A stretch of 5,598 nucleotides of DNA from Lachnospiraceae bacterium (GCA_003447895.1 DLYC01000037.1:1647-7244), one strand, 5' to 3'; numbered from the stretch's first letter, positions 1 to 5,418 are shown. Notes: generated by a model from the sequence alone, not told the origin. Translations and numbers: made by a program.

Positions 1-26
1 GTCCTGGAATTGTAATCAAATGCCAT
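1..26 (-). CDS. 5' end of an unidentified gene (runs off the window)
   Basis: Reading leftward on the minus strand, an ATG at 26-24 opens a frame MAFDYNSR that continues past the window edge. A good ribosome binding site (GGGAGG) lies 8 bases upstream, which is the main reason to believe the start. It follows the 139-residue protein gene (stop at 84) by 57 bases with no terminator between, so the two are probably co-transcribed. Eight residues are too few to name a family. Confidence 0.6.
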
Positions 27-83
27 CCTGATCTCCTCCCTGATCTGTGAACTGTACTCTCCGCCAAGTCCGCCGTTCTCCCG

Positions 84-503
84 TCACCACATCCGTCCTG
101 CCAGAAAAGTGAGCCGTATGAACGTCACTTCACTCTGTTCACTAAGATTCATCTGCTGCGCTCTCTCCGTGTACCTGACGCCGTCGGCAAACAGCGCCAC
201 GATCCCGTCGTCAAAGCACTGAAGGGCAGTCTCCACCGCTTTCTCCGCATCGGCCTTCCTCTCGTCCATGGGGTCGCCGTAGGAAACCTTTCCGCTCTCC
301 GCTTTCTCCTTTATAACATCTGCCGAAAAGAGGCGCAGAATCTCTCCTGCCTCCTTTCTCTCATTGTATTCCCGCACGTTCTGTCTGACCGTCTCCGTGA
401 GAAACGCTTCCACCGTCATACTCCTGTCCGGATACTCGCGGACCTGCTGCACGACAGCCGCTTTCCTGCGGGATGCTCCCTTAACATTGATTCTGATCTT
501 CAT
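84..503 (-). CDS. Conserved-looking small protein of unknown function, 139 aa
   Basis: I do not recognise a named family. The product is soluble, with no signal peptide or membrane helix. It starts MKIRINVKGASRRKA, a basic beta-strand-like segment, followed by a charged, helix-rich middle (about residues 30-95). It ends in a compact hydrophobic block (about 97-139) with CFDDGIVALFADG and the terminal EVTFIRLTFLAGRMW. That end is reminiscent of the last strands of a small beta-grasp fold, which is inference only. I chose ATG at 503-501 because AGGAG lies 9 bases before it. A TTG two codons earlier (509) would sit only about 3 bases from the same site. The gene follows the oxidoreductase by 43 bases, with a palindromic repeat between, and precedes another minus-strand gene at 26, so it is probably part of one transcript. 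Coding status is supported by the ribosome binding site, the spacing and a sensible amino-acid composition. Confidence 0.75.
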   Translation of the reverse strand: MKIRINVKGASRRKAAVVQQVREYPDRSMTVEAFLTETVRQNVREYNERKEAGEILRLFSADVIKEKAESGKVSYGDPMDERKADAEKAVETALQCFDDGIVALFADGVRYTERAQQMNLSEQSEVTFIRLTFLAGRMW

Positions 504-519
504 AAGCAAAGTCTCCTCA

Positions 520-550
520 TTGAGTCAAGGGGACTGTCCCCCTGACTCAA
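520..550. repeat. REP-like near-perfect palindrome overlapping a stop codon
   Basis: This is a 31-base odd-length palindrome centred on 535: TTGAGTCA at one end, TGACTCAA at the other, and GGGGAC/GTCCCC inside. Of 15 pairs only one (528/542) is mismatched. It fills nearly the whole gap between the oxidoreductase and the 139-aa gene, and its right arm contains the oxidoreductase stop codon (TGA, minus strand, 549-547). No T-run follows in either direction, so it is not a classical terminator. GGGGAC/GTCCCC palindromes of this kind recur between genes in many clostridial genomes, so a dispersed REP-type element is the best reading. A hairpin here could also protect or attenuate the transcript ahead of the ribosome binding site at 513-517. 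Confidence 0.7.
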
Positions 551-1110
551 ACTTCGATCGCTTCCTCGGCCGCCCGCAATATTGCCTCCACATCCGCACC
601 GTATATGTCAAGTCCGGTCGCCACGACCGATCTCACGTCCTCGATACCGTAGAAGTTGTGCGCCAGCGCCTTTACATATCCGAAGCCGTATTCCTGCGGT
701 GCAAACCCGCCCCCGGCCGTAGTCACGTAATAGAGCTTCCGGGCCTTGCAAAGCCCGACCGGGGTGCCCTCTTCTGTGTATTTGAAGGTAATCCCCACTA
801 CATTGATCTGTTCAAAATACTGCTTTAGCGCCGCGGGAAACGACAGGTCCCAGTAGTGCGCCGCGATCACGATCGTCTCTGCTTCCGCAAACCGTCTGGC
901 CTGATCAAACAGAGCGTTATTGAAATCGCGCCCGGAGATCAAACTGTCCCGCTTTTTCAAAAACTCCTCGCTCGTGAACGGAAACCGGATCTCCTCCAGT
1001 CGAAGTTCCTCATAAGGCTGATTCAGTTTCGCAAGCAGCCGATCCGCAAGCCTCCTGGTTCTGGACTCACTGCGCACACATGCATTGATAAAGAGTACCG
1101 GTTTTTCCAT
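547..1110 (-). CDS. NAD(P)H-dependent oxidoreductase, flavodoxin-like fold (AzoR/NQO family), 187 aa
   Basis: This is a cytosolic flavoprotein of the flavodoxin_2 superfamily, which reduces quinones, azo compounds or other electrophiles with NAD(P)H through bound FMN. The first strand VLFINACVR leads into the phosphate-binding loop NACVRSESRT (residues 9-18). The middle motif HYWDLSFPAALKQYFEQI (85-102) matches the family pattern in which a Y/W near residue 87 and the following P-A-x-L-K helix frame the flavin. TTAGGGFA (130-137) is the second flavin loop, like the glycine-rich loop of AzoR. The length is normal for the family. The start at 1110 has GGGAGG 9 bases upstream. The physiological substrate cannot be read from sequence. 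It sits downstream of fruK and the EIIA remnant, with a Fur-like palindrome in its upstream gap, so it may have its own promoter as well as read-through. Its stop codon lies inside a palindromic repeat. Confidence 0.88.
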   Translation of the reverse strand: MEKPVLFINACVRSESRTRRLADRLLAKLNQPYEELRLEEIRFPFTSEEFLKKRDSLISGRDFNNALFDQARRFAEAETIVIAAHYWDLSFPAALKQYFEQINVVGITFKYTEEGTPVGLCKARKLYYVTTAGGGFAPQEYGFGYVKALAHNFYGIEDVRSVVATGLDIYGADVEAILRAAEEAIEV

Positions 1111-1150
1111 CTTCCATTACCTCCCTTCGTTTTCCGCATATATTCCGCTA

Positions 1151-1172
1151 TGAGAATGATAACTCATTGTCA
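1151..1172. promoter_or_regulatory. Imperfect 22-bp palindrome, Fur-box-like, upstream of the oxidoreductase gene
   Basis: TGAGAATGA and TCATTGTCA form 9-base arms (one mismatch) around TAAC. The left part reads as two GATAAT-like hexamers (GAGAAT, GATAAC) and the right arm ends in ATTGTC, the reverse of another (ATTATC ideal). A canonical Fur box has one base before the third hexamer; here there are two. A minus-strand TTGACA overlaps its right end (1173-1168), but I see no good -10 at standard spacing; a weak TATATG lies further down. A metalloregulator operator is possible but unproven. Confidence 0.3.
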
Positions 1173-1186
1173 AAAGTTTCTGCCCT

Positions 1187-1396
1187 TCACGTAGCAATGA
1201 TCAGAAATTCCATTCCCCCTCTCCATCCGTCCGGATAGCGGTTCGTAATGATCTTGGCACTTCCGATGTCTGCAAACCGCACCGCCGTGAGGAATCGCGA
1301 TGCCTTCCCCGATTCCGGTCGTGGATTCTTCTTCCCGTCTGTATACTTCCTTCCGGTAAGCCTCTTTGTCGCGGGTTTTTTCCCTCTTTCTTTCAT
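1187..1396 (-). pseudogene. fruA: Decayed fragment of fructose-PTS EIIA domain (fruA remnant)
   Basis: On the minus strand, in the same frame as fruK but beyond its stop, the sequence from about 1376 to 1270 reads DKEAYRKEVYRRE, then ESTTGIGEGIAIPHGGAV. This is the core of PTS EIIA domains of the fructose/mannitol type, with the phosphorylatable histidine at 1289-1287. The roughly 40 residues that normally precede this block are missing; fruK's stop sits there instead. After HGGAV the similarity leaves this frame. The adjacent frame, read as an open 69-codon stretch ending at 1187, closes with MEFLIIAT, which resembles the next EIIA strand (consensus like LLFLIAAP). That points to a frameshift near 1270-1285. 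Nothing of EIIB or EIIC follows. No ribosome binding site precedes any start, so the open 1187-1396 frame is judged non-coding. fruK-fruA is a standard gene order, so this is most likely what is left of fruA after deletion. Identification was by eye. Confidence 0.7.
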
Positions 1397-1403
1397 TTAT
1401 AAC

Positions 1404-2312
1404 TCATTCGTCGAGTCTTCCGTAAACTTCCATTACCTCTTCTCTCGTGGCTAGAAAATCGGAAAACGCGCTCGCGCTGCCGGTCGCCACGCCCATGCGG
1501 AACGCGTGTTCGTAGGAGTGCTGTTCCTCCCAGCCTGTAAGAAATCCGGCGACCATGGAATCACCGGCTCCCACTGCATTGACCAGATTTCCCTTCGGAG
1601 CAGGCAGCATATGTACGCCCCCATCTTCATCCAACAGGACTGCGCCCATACCGGACATCGAGACCAGAACATTCCTCGCTCCCTTCTCCTGCAGCTTCGC
1701 CGCATAGGGGACGACATCCTCACGGGTGCGAAGCTCCACGCCGAAGATCTCACCGAGTTCGTGGTGATTGGGTTTGATCAGAAATGGGTGATACTGAAGG
1801 ACGTTCAGCAGAAGATCCTTGGTCGCGTCCACGACAAAGCGGATCCCCCTTCCCTGCAGCTTCTCCAAAATGTCCGAATAGATCGTCCCCGGCATACTCT
1901 CCGGAATACTACCTGCCAGCACCAGTGTGTCCTGATCCGTGAGCTGCGTCAGCTTTTCCATCAGAGCATCCAACCCTTCCTGATCGATCACAGGGCCCTT
2001 GCCGTTAATCTCCGTACCATCAAAATCCCTGAGTTTAATATTAATCCGTGAAAAACCATTGCCGATGCGGATGAAGTCATTCTTAAGGCCCATCTCTTCC
2101 ATTCGCCGGATCAACTCCTCGCCGGTGAACCCTGCGACATAGCCAAGCGCGGTGCTCTCGATTCCAAGGTTTCCCAGGACCGTCGTGACATTGATGCCCT
2201 TGCCCCCCGCCAGCATCTGCTCGTAGGTTGTGCGGTTCGTCTTTCCCAGTTCAAATCCCGGTACGGAAACGATGTAATCCAGAGAAGGATTAAATGTGAC
2301 TGTGTAGATCAT
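1404..2312 (-). CDS. fruK: 1-phosphofructokinase, 302 aa
   Basis: This PfkB/ribokinase-family sugar kinase phosphorylates fructose 1-phosphate with ATP to fructose 1,6-bisphosphate, the step after PTS import of fructose. The family opening MIYTVTFNPSLDYIV is intact. GGKGIN (residues 36-41) is the substrate-side signature. KPNHHE (180-185) is the conserved inner motif. NAVGAGDSMVAGF (245-257) carries the anion hole and the catalytic aspartate at 251. The length is typical. I start at ATG 2312-2310, where AGGAGG lies 6 bases upstream; the open frame extends 16 codons further, but those residues lie before the ribosome binding site and are not family sequence. Tagatose-6-phosphate kinase (LacC) is the main alternative, but the N-terminus and the EIIA-Fru scrap just downstream favour FruK. 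With fruA decayed, its fructose 1-phosphate would have to come from a transporter encoded elsewhere. Confidence 0.93.
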   Translation of the reverse strand: MIYTVTFNPSLDYIVSVPGFELGKTNRTTYEQMLAGGKGINVTTVLGNLGIESTALGYVAGFTGEELIRRMEEMGLKNDFIRIGNGFSRINIKLRDFDGTEINGKGPVIDQEGLDALMEKLTQLTDQDTLVLAGSIPESMPGTIYSDILEKLQGRGIRFVVDATKDLLLNVLQYHPFLIKPNHHELGEIFGVELRTREDVVPYAAKLQEKGARNVLVSMSGMGAVLLDEDGGVHMLPAPKGNLVNAVGAGDSMVAGFLTGWEEQHSYEHAFRMGVATGSASAFSDFLATREEVMEVYGRLDE

Positions 2313-2316
2313 TGTT

Positions 2317-2327
2317 AACCTCCTTTC
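2317..2327 (-). promoter_or_regulatory. Ribosome binding site fixing the fruK start
   Basis: Minus-strand AAAGGAGGTT stands 6 bases before ATG 2312-2310. It decides this start over the in-frame upstream extension to 2360. Confidence 0.85.
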
Positions 2328-2357
2328 GTTTTGATGCACTAAGCATACAATCAAAAC
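2328..2357. promoter_or_regulatory. Inverted repeat GTTTTGAT-N14-ATCAAAAC upstream of fruK (candidate operator)
   Basis: Two perfect 8-base arms are separated by 14 bases, immediately upstream of the fruK ribosome binding site. The size and place suit an operator for a sugar regulator (DeoR-type FruR in many Firmicutes) or a leader hairpin. No regulator gene is present in the window, and the arms do not match an operator consensus I can quote with certainty. Confidence 0.35.
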
Positions 2358-2419
2358 CATTCATATTCCATCGTATTAATCCAACCAATTCAGGGCGAAT
2401 CATTTGACGGGCTTTGATT

Positions 2420-2448
2420 ATTATACCTGTTCACCGAATCTGAAACCA
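2420..2448 (-). promoter_or_regulatory. Possible fruK promoter
   Basis: A perfect minus-strand -10 TATAAT (2425-2420) has a poor -35 (TGGTTT, 2448-2443) at 17 bases. Transcription would start near 2413, giving a leader of about 100 bases that includes the GTTTTGAT inverted repeat. The weak -35 is compatible with an activator-dependent promoter, or with a chance TATAAT. Confidence 0.35.
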
Positions 2449-2506
2449 TGTGCCGTGTGCCTTTCGCCGGAATATTTTAGAAAAGAAGGGCGCCGTCCCG
2501 AAATCA

Positions 2507-2535
2507 TTGAAGAGCCCGGAAAGAATATGTATAAT
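2507..2535 (+). promoter_or_regulatory. Sigma-A-type promoter of the four-helix membrane protein gene
   Basis: TTGAAG (2507-2512), exactly 17 bases, then consensus TATAAT (2530-2535). Start of transcription is expected near 2542, giving a leader of about 65 bases before the ATG at 2608. Confidence 0.7.
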
Positions 2536-2561
2536 ATCGATATGCAAAACCCAATGGCCAA

Positions 2562-2582
2562 TGATGGGGTCTCACCTCATCA
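2562..2582 (+). promoter_or_regulatory. Hairpin in the leader of the membrane protein gene
   Basis: TGATGGGGT and ACCTCATCA pair over 9 bases (one G-U) around a CTC loop. No T-run follows, so it is not a terminator. The right arm can also pair with GATGA at 2586-2590 over a short 5-base stem (TCATC, ACTC loop), which would be mutually exclusive with the first hairpin. It ends about 15 bases before the weak ribosome binding site AAGGG (2596-2600). Confidence 0.3.
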
Positions 2583-2607
2583 CTCGATGATTGATAAGGG
2601 ATAATAT

Positions 2608-3375
2608 ATGGACAAAATAGCATCAGGAATTATTGATAAACTGAGTATTGTGGGTTTCTTTAACGTTATTATATCCGGAGCAGTGATTTTGTACGGGATA
2701 TCGCCCATTCTGGACCAGTATGCACCCCAAATGTTCTTTGTGAGGCTCGGACTAAACAGTGACATCGAAAGAGGAATCATCATATGCCTTCTGTGTTACA
2801 TCATCGGCTGCGCATTACAGGGCATGCAGGAAACCTTATTCAAGGGATTAAAGGAACATGTCGTGACCAATTGTCTGGTCAGTTCGGAGAAGACCTCGGA
2901 AGGCGTGCAGGCCAGGAGTGTCCTGGGAAATACTTACAAAGAGCAGGGAGTCATTAAACTGGCAGTGCAGCTGTTCTCAATCAAGAATCTGGGAGAATTT
3001 GATCCCGGAAACAAAGAGATGTGCAGCTATTTCGTCGATTACTGCGAATACAGTAACTCGATCAAGGGTTATGGAAGCAAAGCCAGTAGACAAAATGAAT
3101 CCGCCACATTCTACGAAATGCTGGCACTGGCTTTCTATACGCTCGTCGTGATCGGAATTCTGATCATTGTGTTCGTGCACACCAGTGAATGGCCCTATTG
3201 TATCTTTTACCTGATAATGGGCTTCATCTTCACGGGCAGGGCGTACCAGCACCGGGTTAACTGGTTAAAAGCAGTACTTTCTACATTTGAAGCGGCGGCC
3301 GACAAGGAGGCTTCGGACATTGAACAGCTGAACAACCTGTTCATAGGCGACGAGGCTGAGAGCGCCGGTAAGTGA
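2608..3375 (+). CDS. Four-transmembrane-helix protein of unknown function, 255 aa
   Basis: I do not recognise this family. Hydrophobic segments suggest four membrane helices: about 13-33 (IVGFFNVIISGAVILYG), 55-72 (GIIICLLCYIIGCALQG), 168-190 (EMLALAFYTLVVIGILIIVF) and 194-210. A soluble stretch of about 95 residues lies between helices 2 and 3, and a charged, helix-prone tail (211-255) ends the protein. Two helix pairs around a soluble domain place the middle domain and both ends on the same side, probably cytoplasmic. The stretch YGSKASRQNESATFYEMLALAFY before helix 3 and the tail after helix 4 vaguely recall SLATT/S-4TM-type membrane proteins of defence loci; this is only a resemblance. 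The start at 2608 follows a weak site (AAGGG, 7-base gap). It stands alone with its own promoter and strong terminator, between convergent and divergent neighbours, and looks more AT-rich than they do. This suggests accessory or transferred DNA. Confidence 0.85.
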   Translation: MDKIASGIIDKLSIVGFFNVIISGAVILYGISPILDQYAPQMFFVRLGLNSDIERGIIICLLCYIIGCALQGMQETLFKGLKEHVVTNCLVSSEKTSEGVQARSVLGNTYKEQGVIKLAVQLFSIKNLGEFDPGNKEMCSYFVDYCEYSNSIKGYGSKASRQNESATFYEMLALAFYTLVVIGILIIVFVHTSEWPYCIFYLIMGFIFTGRAYQHRVNWLKAVLSTFEAAADKEASDIEQLNNLFIGDEAESAGK

Positions 3376-3412
3376 TAAAAAAGCTCTCTCACAGGCATTA
3401 TACAATGATGAA

Positions 3413-3448
3413 GGCGGCGCCCGGATCCAATCCGGGTGCCGCCCTTTT
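3413..3448 (+). terminator. Strong Rho-independent terminator of the membrane protein gene
   Basis: Fourteen-base arms GGCGGCGCCCGGAT (3413-3426) and ATCCGGGTGCCGCC (3430-3443) pair fully with one G-U around a CCA loop, followed by CTTTT. It lies 37 bases after the stop codon. On the minus strand the hairpin is equally strong but is followed only by TTCATCATT, so it would serve the convergent phosphatase gene poorly at best. Confidence 0.88.
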
Positions 3449-3540
3449 GTCCGTGACGTTTTTCCTGAATCGTTATGGTTTATGAAGGTATATATTTCTG
3501 TCTCCGTGGACAGCTTGCGCGGATTAAAACTCAAGCTCTG

Positions 3541-4116
3541 CTACACATGGATGGCTTTCCACTCTTTCGGAACGCCAATTGTCCCGTTCCTATTCTCTGC
3601 TGCATACACCGCACAGTTTCCAATATATTTTGACCAATACGCACCGTCAGACCCAGGTGTCAGATATTCCAGAATCCCCTTCATCGCTATCGCATGGGTG
3701 GAGATCAATATGTCGCCTTCCAGATTCCTGATCTCTTCCAAAAAATTGCCTGCTCTTTCGACCACCGAGCTTAGCTGCTCCATACCGTCGGGTGCCGGAT
3801 TGTGAACAAAATCACTGAAAAACGTCAGTATTTCCGACGGCAGGCGGTTGAGGTCTGTCCCCTCATAAGGGCCATAGTCCATCTCGATCAGGCGATCATC
3901 GATCACAGCATGTGCTTTGGGCGCAATTATCTCAGCCGTCTGAACAGCCCGCTTCAGTGGACTCGTGTATACTTTCGTGAAGGAAATATGCTTCAATTCA
4001 TCCGCCGCCTTCTGTGCTTGCGCAATGCCCGCGCCGTTAAGCGGATAGTCGCTCCTCCCCTGGAGCACCTTCCGGTTATTCATTTCCGTTTGTCCATGTC
4101 GAACGATATAAATCAT
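3541..4116 (-). CDS. Histidine phosphatase family protein (phosphoglycerate mutase-like), 191 aa
   Basis: This is a cytosolic phosphatase of the branch-1 histidine phosphatase superfamily, acting through a phospho-histidine intermediate. MIYIVRHGQTEMN carries the RHG motif with nucleophile His7 and Arg6. SPLKRAVQTAE (52-62) supplies the second arginine (Arg56). The IEMDYGPYEG region gives the acid Glu78. STHAIAMKGIL (139-149) supplies the second catalytic histidine, His141. All key residues are present and the length is usual for small members such as CobC- or GpmB-like enzymes. The substrate cannot be assigned; no cobalamin or glycolytic genes adjoin. I start at ATG 4116-4114 (GAGGAG 8 bases upstream), where the family sequence begins; the open frame runs to 4329, but the extra 71 codons show no family similarity and precede the promoter. 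The gene is monocistronic between two terminators. Confidence 0.9.
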   Translation of the reverse strand: MIYIVRHGQTEMNNRKVLQGRSDYPLNGAGIAQAQKAADELKHISFTKVYTSPLKRAVQTAEIIAPKAHAVIDDRLIEMDYGPYEGTDLNRLPSEILTFFSDFVHNPAPDGMEQLSSVVERAGNFLEEIRNLEGDILISTHAIAMKGILEYLTPGSDGAYWSKYIGNCAVYAAENRNGTIGVPKEWKAIHV

Positions 4117-4150
4117 TTCACAATCTCCTCTGTTTAGGACGTCTGTAACT

Positions 4151-4156
4151 ATTATA
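4151..4156 (-). promoter_or_regulatory. -10 box of the histidine phosphatase gene
   Basis: Minus-strand TATAAT lies 35 bases before the ATG, giving a leader of about 29 bases. At 17-base spacing the -35 would be GTGAAT, a poor match, so the promoter may be weak or need an activator. Confidence 0.5.
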
Positions 4157-4327
4157 TAATTTCTTTCCGGGTAATTCACTCTTTTGACCGCAGCAATTTG
4201 CAGCCTCCGGCATTGTCCAGTGGTTCGAAGCTGTGCACCCGATAGGCAGTATCGGCGGAACCGGAAATCTTCCCTATGCATGATCGAAAGTTTTTCTCCC
4301 ATTAGAGCGCACCCATGGCGCGCAAAC
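4157..4327. other. Unassigned intergenic stretch between cysK terminator and phosphatase promoter
   Basis: I see no convincing gene here. A short minus-strand frame without a clear start or ribosome binding site reads GSADTAYRVHSFEPLDNAGG and ends at a TGA about 20 bases before the -10 box. Its residue content is protein-like, so it may be the tail of a lost gene. A 6-base inverted repeat CCGATA/TATCGG (5-base spacer) lies at 4239-4255. Confidence 0.3.
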
Positions 4328-4362
4328 AAAAAAACACCTGCCGCTGATAATTGCGACAGGTG
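4328..4362 (-). terminator. Rho-independent terminator of cysK
   Basis: On the minus strand CACCTGTCGC (4362-4353) and GCGGCAGGTG (4344-4335) pair over 10 bases with one U-G, loop of 8, followed by seven T (4334-4328). It lies 17 bases after the cysK stop codon, so cysK is transcribed alone. Confidence 0.92.
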
Positions 4363-4379
4363 CTGTATTGTATTTGTCG

Positions 4380-5312
4380 TTACTCCGTAAATAATGCGGT
4401 TGAATAATATCTGTCACCGCTGTCAGGAAGCAGCGCTACGATCGTTTTTCCTTTATTCTCCGGGCGCCGTGCTAAGGTGATCGCACCGTAAAGTGCTGCT
4501 CCGGAAGAGATCCCGACAGAGATTCCTTCCTTTCGGGCCAAAAGCTTTGCCGTTTCAAAGGCGTCTTTATTGGAAGCCTTGAAAATCTCATCATATATTC
4601 CGGTATTGAGAACATCCGGCACGAAACCGGCCCCAATGCCTTGGATCTTGTGAGCCCCCGCCTTTCCTTCCGAAAGCACAGGGGAATCCTCGGGTTCCAA
4701 TGCGACGATCCTGATCTCCGGGTTCTTTTCCTTCAGATATTCTCCTGTGCCGGTCAGAGTGCCTCCCGTTCCGACGCCGGCAATAAAGAGGTCGACGCTG
4801 CCCTCTGTATCCTGCCAGATCTCCGGTCCGGTCGTTGCCCTATGCACGGCAGGATTTGCGGGATTCACAAACTGTCCGGGAATGAAGCTGTTCGGAATTT
4901 CGTTCGCAAGTTCCTCTGCCTTCGCAATTGCTCCCTTCATCCCCTTGCTGCCTTCTGTCAGGACCAGTTCGGCACCGTATGCCTTCAAAATATTTCTTCT
5001 TTCCACGCTCATCGTCTCAGGCATTGTCAGGATGATTCTGTATCCCTTGGAGGCGGCTATCGAGGCGAGCCCTATGCCCGTGTTCCCGCTGGTCGGCTCA
5101 ATGATGACGGAGCCTTCCTTCAACAGCCCTCTCGACTCTGCGTCTTCGATCATCGCTTTTGCAATGCGGTCTTTGACACTGCCGGTGGGATTAAAATACT
5201 CCAGCTTCACCAGAACTCTCGCTTCAAGCCCCAGCTCCTTTTCGATATTTGTCACCTCTACTAACGGTGTATTCCCGATCAGATCCGGCGCGCCTTTATA
5301 AATGTTTGCCAT
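4380..5312 (-). CDS. cysK: Cysteine synthase A (O-acetylserine sulfhydrylase), 310 aa
   Basis: This PLP enzyme makes L-cysteine from O-acetyl-L-serine and sulfide in the cytosol. All signatures are intact. NPTGSVKDR (41-49) holds the PLP lysine, Lys47. TSGNTG (74-79) is the substrate/PLP loop. [12 protein letters not shown] (179-190) is the phosphate-binding loop. SVGISSGAA (265-273) contributes the serine that contacts the PLP ring nitrogen. The C-terminus [14 protein letters not shown] is the family's usual end. The length is typical of CysK; cystathionine beta-synthase-like and CysM enzymes are less likely given the block at 209-235. The start at 5312 has GAGGAGGG 7 bases upstream. It has a consensus promoter with an embedded operator and its own terminator, and is divergent from an Rrf2 regulator. 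In Bacillus and Staphylococcus CysK itself is the co-repressor partner of the Rrf2 protein CymR, which fits this pairing. Confidence 0.95.
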   Translation of the reverse strand: MANIYKGAPDLIGNTPLVEVTNIEKELGLEARVLVKLEYFNPTGSVKDRIAKAMIEDAESRGLLKEGSVIIEPTSGNTGIGLASIAASKGYRIILTMPETMSVERRNILKAYGAELVLTEGSKGMKGAIAKAEELANEIPNSFIPGQFVNPANPAVHRATTGPEIWQDTEGSVDLFIAGVGTGGTLTGTGEYLKEKNPEIRIVALEPEDSPVLSEGKAGAHKIQGIGAGFVPDVLNTGIYDEIFKASNKDAFETAKLLARKEGISVGISSGAALYGAITLARRPENKGKTIVALLPDSGDRYYSTALFTE

Positions 5313-5335
5313 AGCCTTTCCCTCCTCTTCCTTTC

Positions 5336-5354
5336 AAAGCAGATCATCCGCTTT
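5336..5354. promoter_or_regulatory. 19-bp palindrome in the cysK leader
   Basis: AAAGC...GCTTT: nine base positions on each side of 5345 pair on the minus-strand RNA, one as G-U. It lies in the roughly 55-base leader between the expected transcription start (about 5367) and the ribosome binding site. It may be a leader hairpin or a further protein site; no T-run follows. Confidence 0.3.
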
Positions 5355-5373
5355 CCTCTTTCTATTTGTTCGG

Positions 5374-5402
5374 ATTATATTCCTATTTACCTACCATGTC
5401 AA
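5374..5402 (-). promoter_or_regulatory. Consensus promoter of cysK
   Basis: Minus-strand TTGACA (5402-5397), exactly 17 bases, TATAAT (5379-5374): 12 of 12 consensus bases with ideal spacing. Such a strong promoter implies control by repression, and an operator-like element fills its spacer and -35 box. Confidence 0.92.
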
Positions 5403-5406
5403 TAGG
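5382..5406. promoter_or_regulatory. Rrf2/CymR-type operator copy 1, over the cysK promoter
   Basis: The 14-base core CCTATTTACCTACC (5382-5395) is closed by AATAGG (5401-5406), giving CCTATT/AATAGG arms 13 bases apart. It covers the -35 box and most of the spacer of the cysK promoter, where binding would block RNA polymerase. The core is identical to copy 2 at 5443. Confidence 0.75.
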
Positions 5407-5418
5407 TTTTTAAAGGTC

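Noticed and set aside
520..550. Palindrome as a Rho-independent terminator for the oxidoreductase gene
   Set aside because: No T-run follows on either strand and the next gene's ribosome binding site comes directly after, so termination is unlikely.
1187..1396. Open frame of 69 codons on the minus strand as an independent small gene
   Set aside because: No ribosome binding site precedes it, its composition is odd, and the neighbouring frame carries a recognisable EIIA core; it is better explained as frameshifted remnant.
2313..2360. N-terminal extension of FruK by 16 residues
   Set aside because: It would be translated from before the strong AGGAGG site and lacks any family similarity; MIYTVTFNPS is the usual start.
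2404..2604. Plus-strand frame of 66 codons ahead of the membrane protein
   Set aside because: It begins at TTG without a ribosome binding site, runs through the promoter and leader of the next gene, and shows no family features.
4222..4229. GGTTCGAA, a tRNA T-loop-like string
   Set aside because: The flanks do not form a five-base T stem, and no acceptor, D or anticodon arms can be drawn around it.
4117..4329. N-terminal extension of the histidine phosphatase by 71 codons
   Set aside because: The family sequence begins at ATG 4116 with a good ribosome binding site; the extension spans the -10 box and an unrelated intergenic stretch.
4641..5301. Long plus-strand open frames opposite cysK
   Set aside because: They are antisense shadows of an intact, fully recognisable cysK, with no ribosome binding sites or family features.
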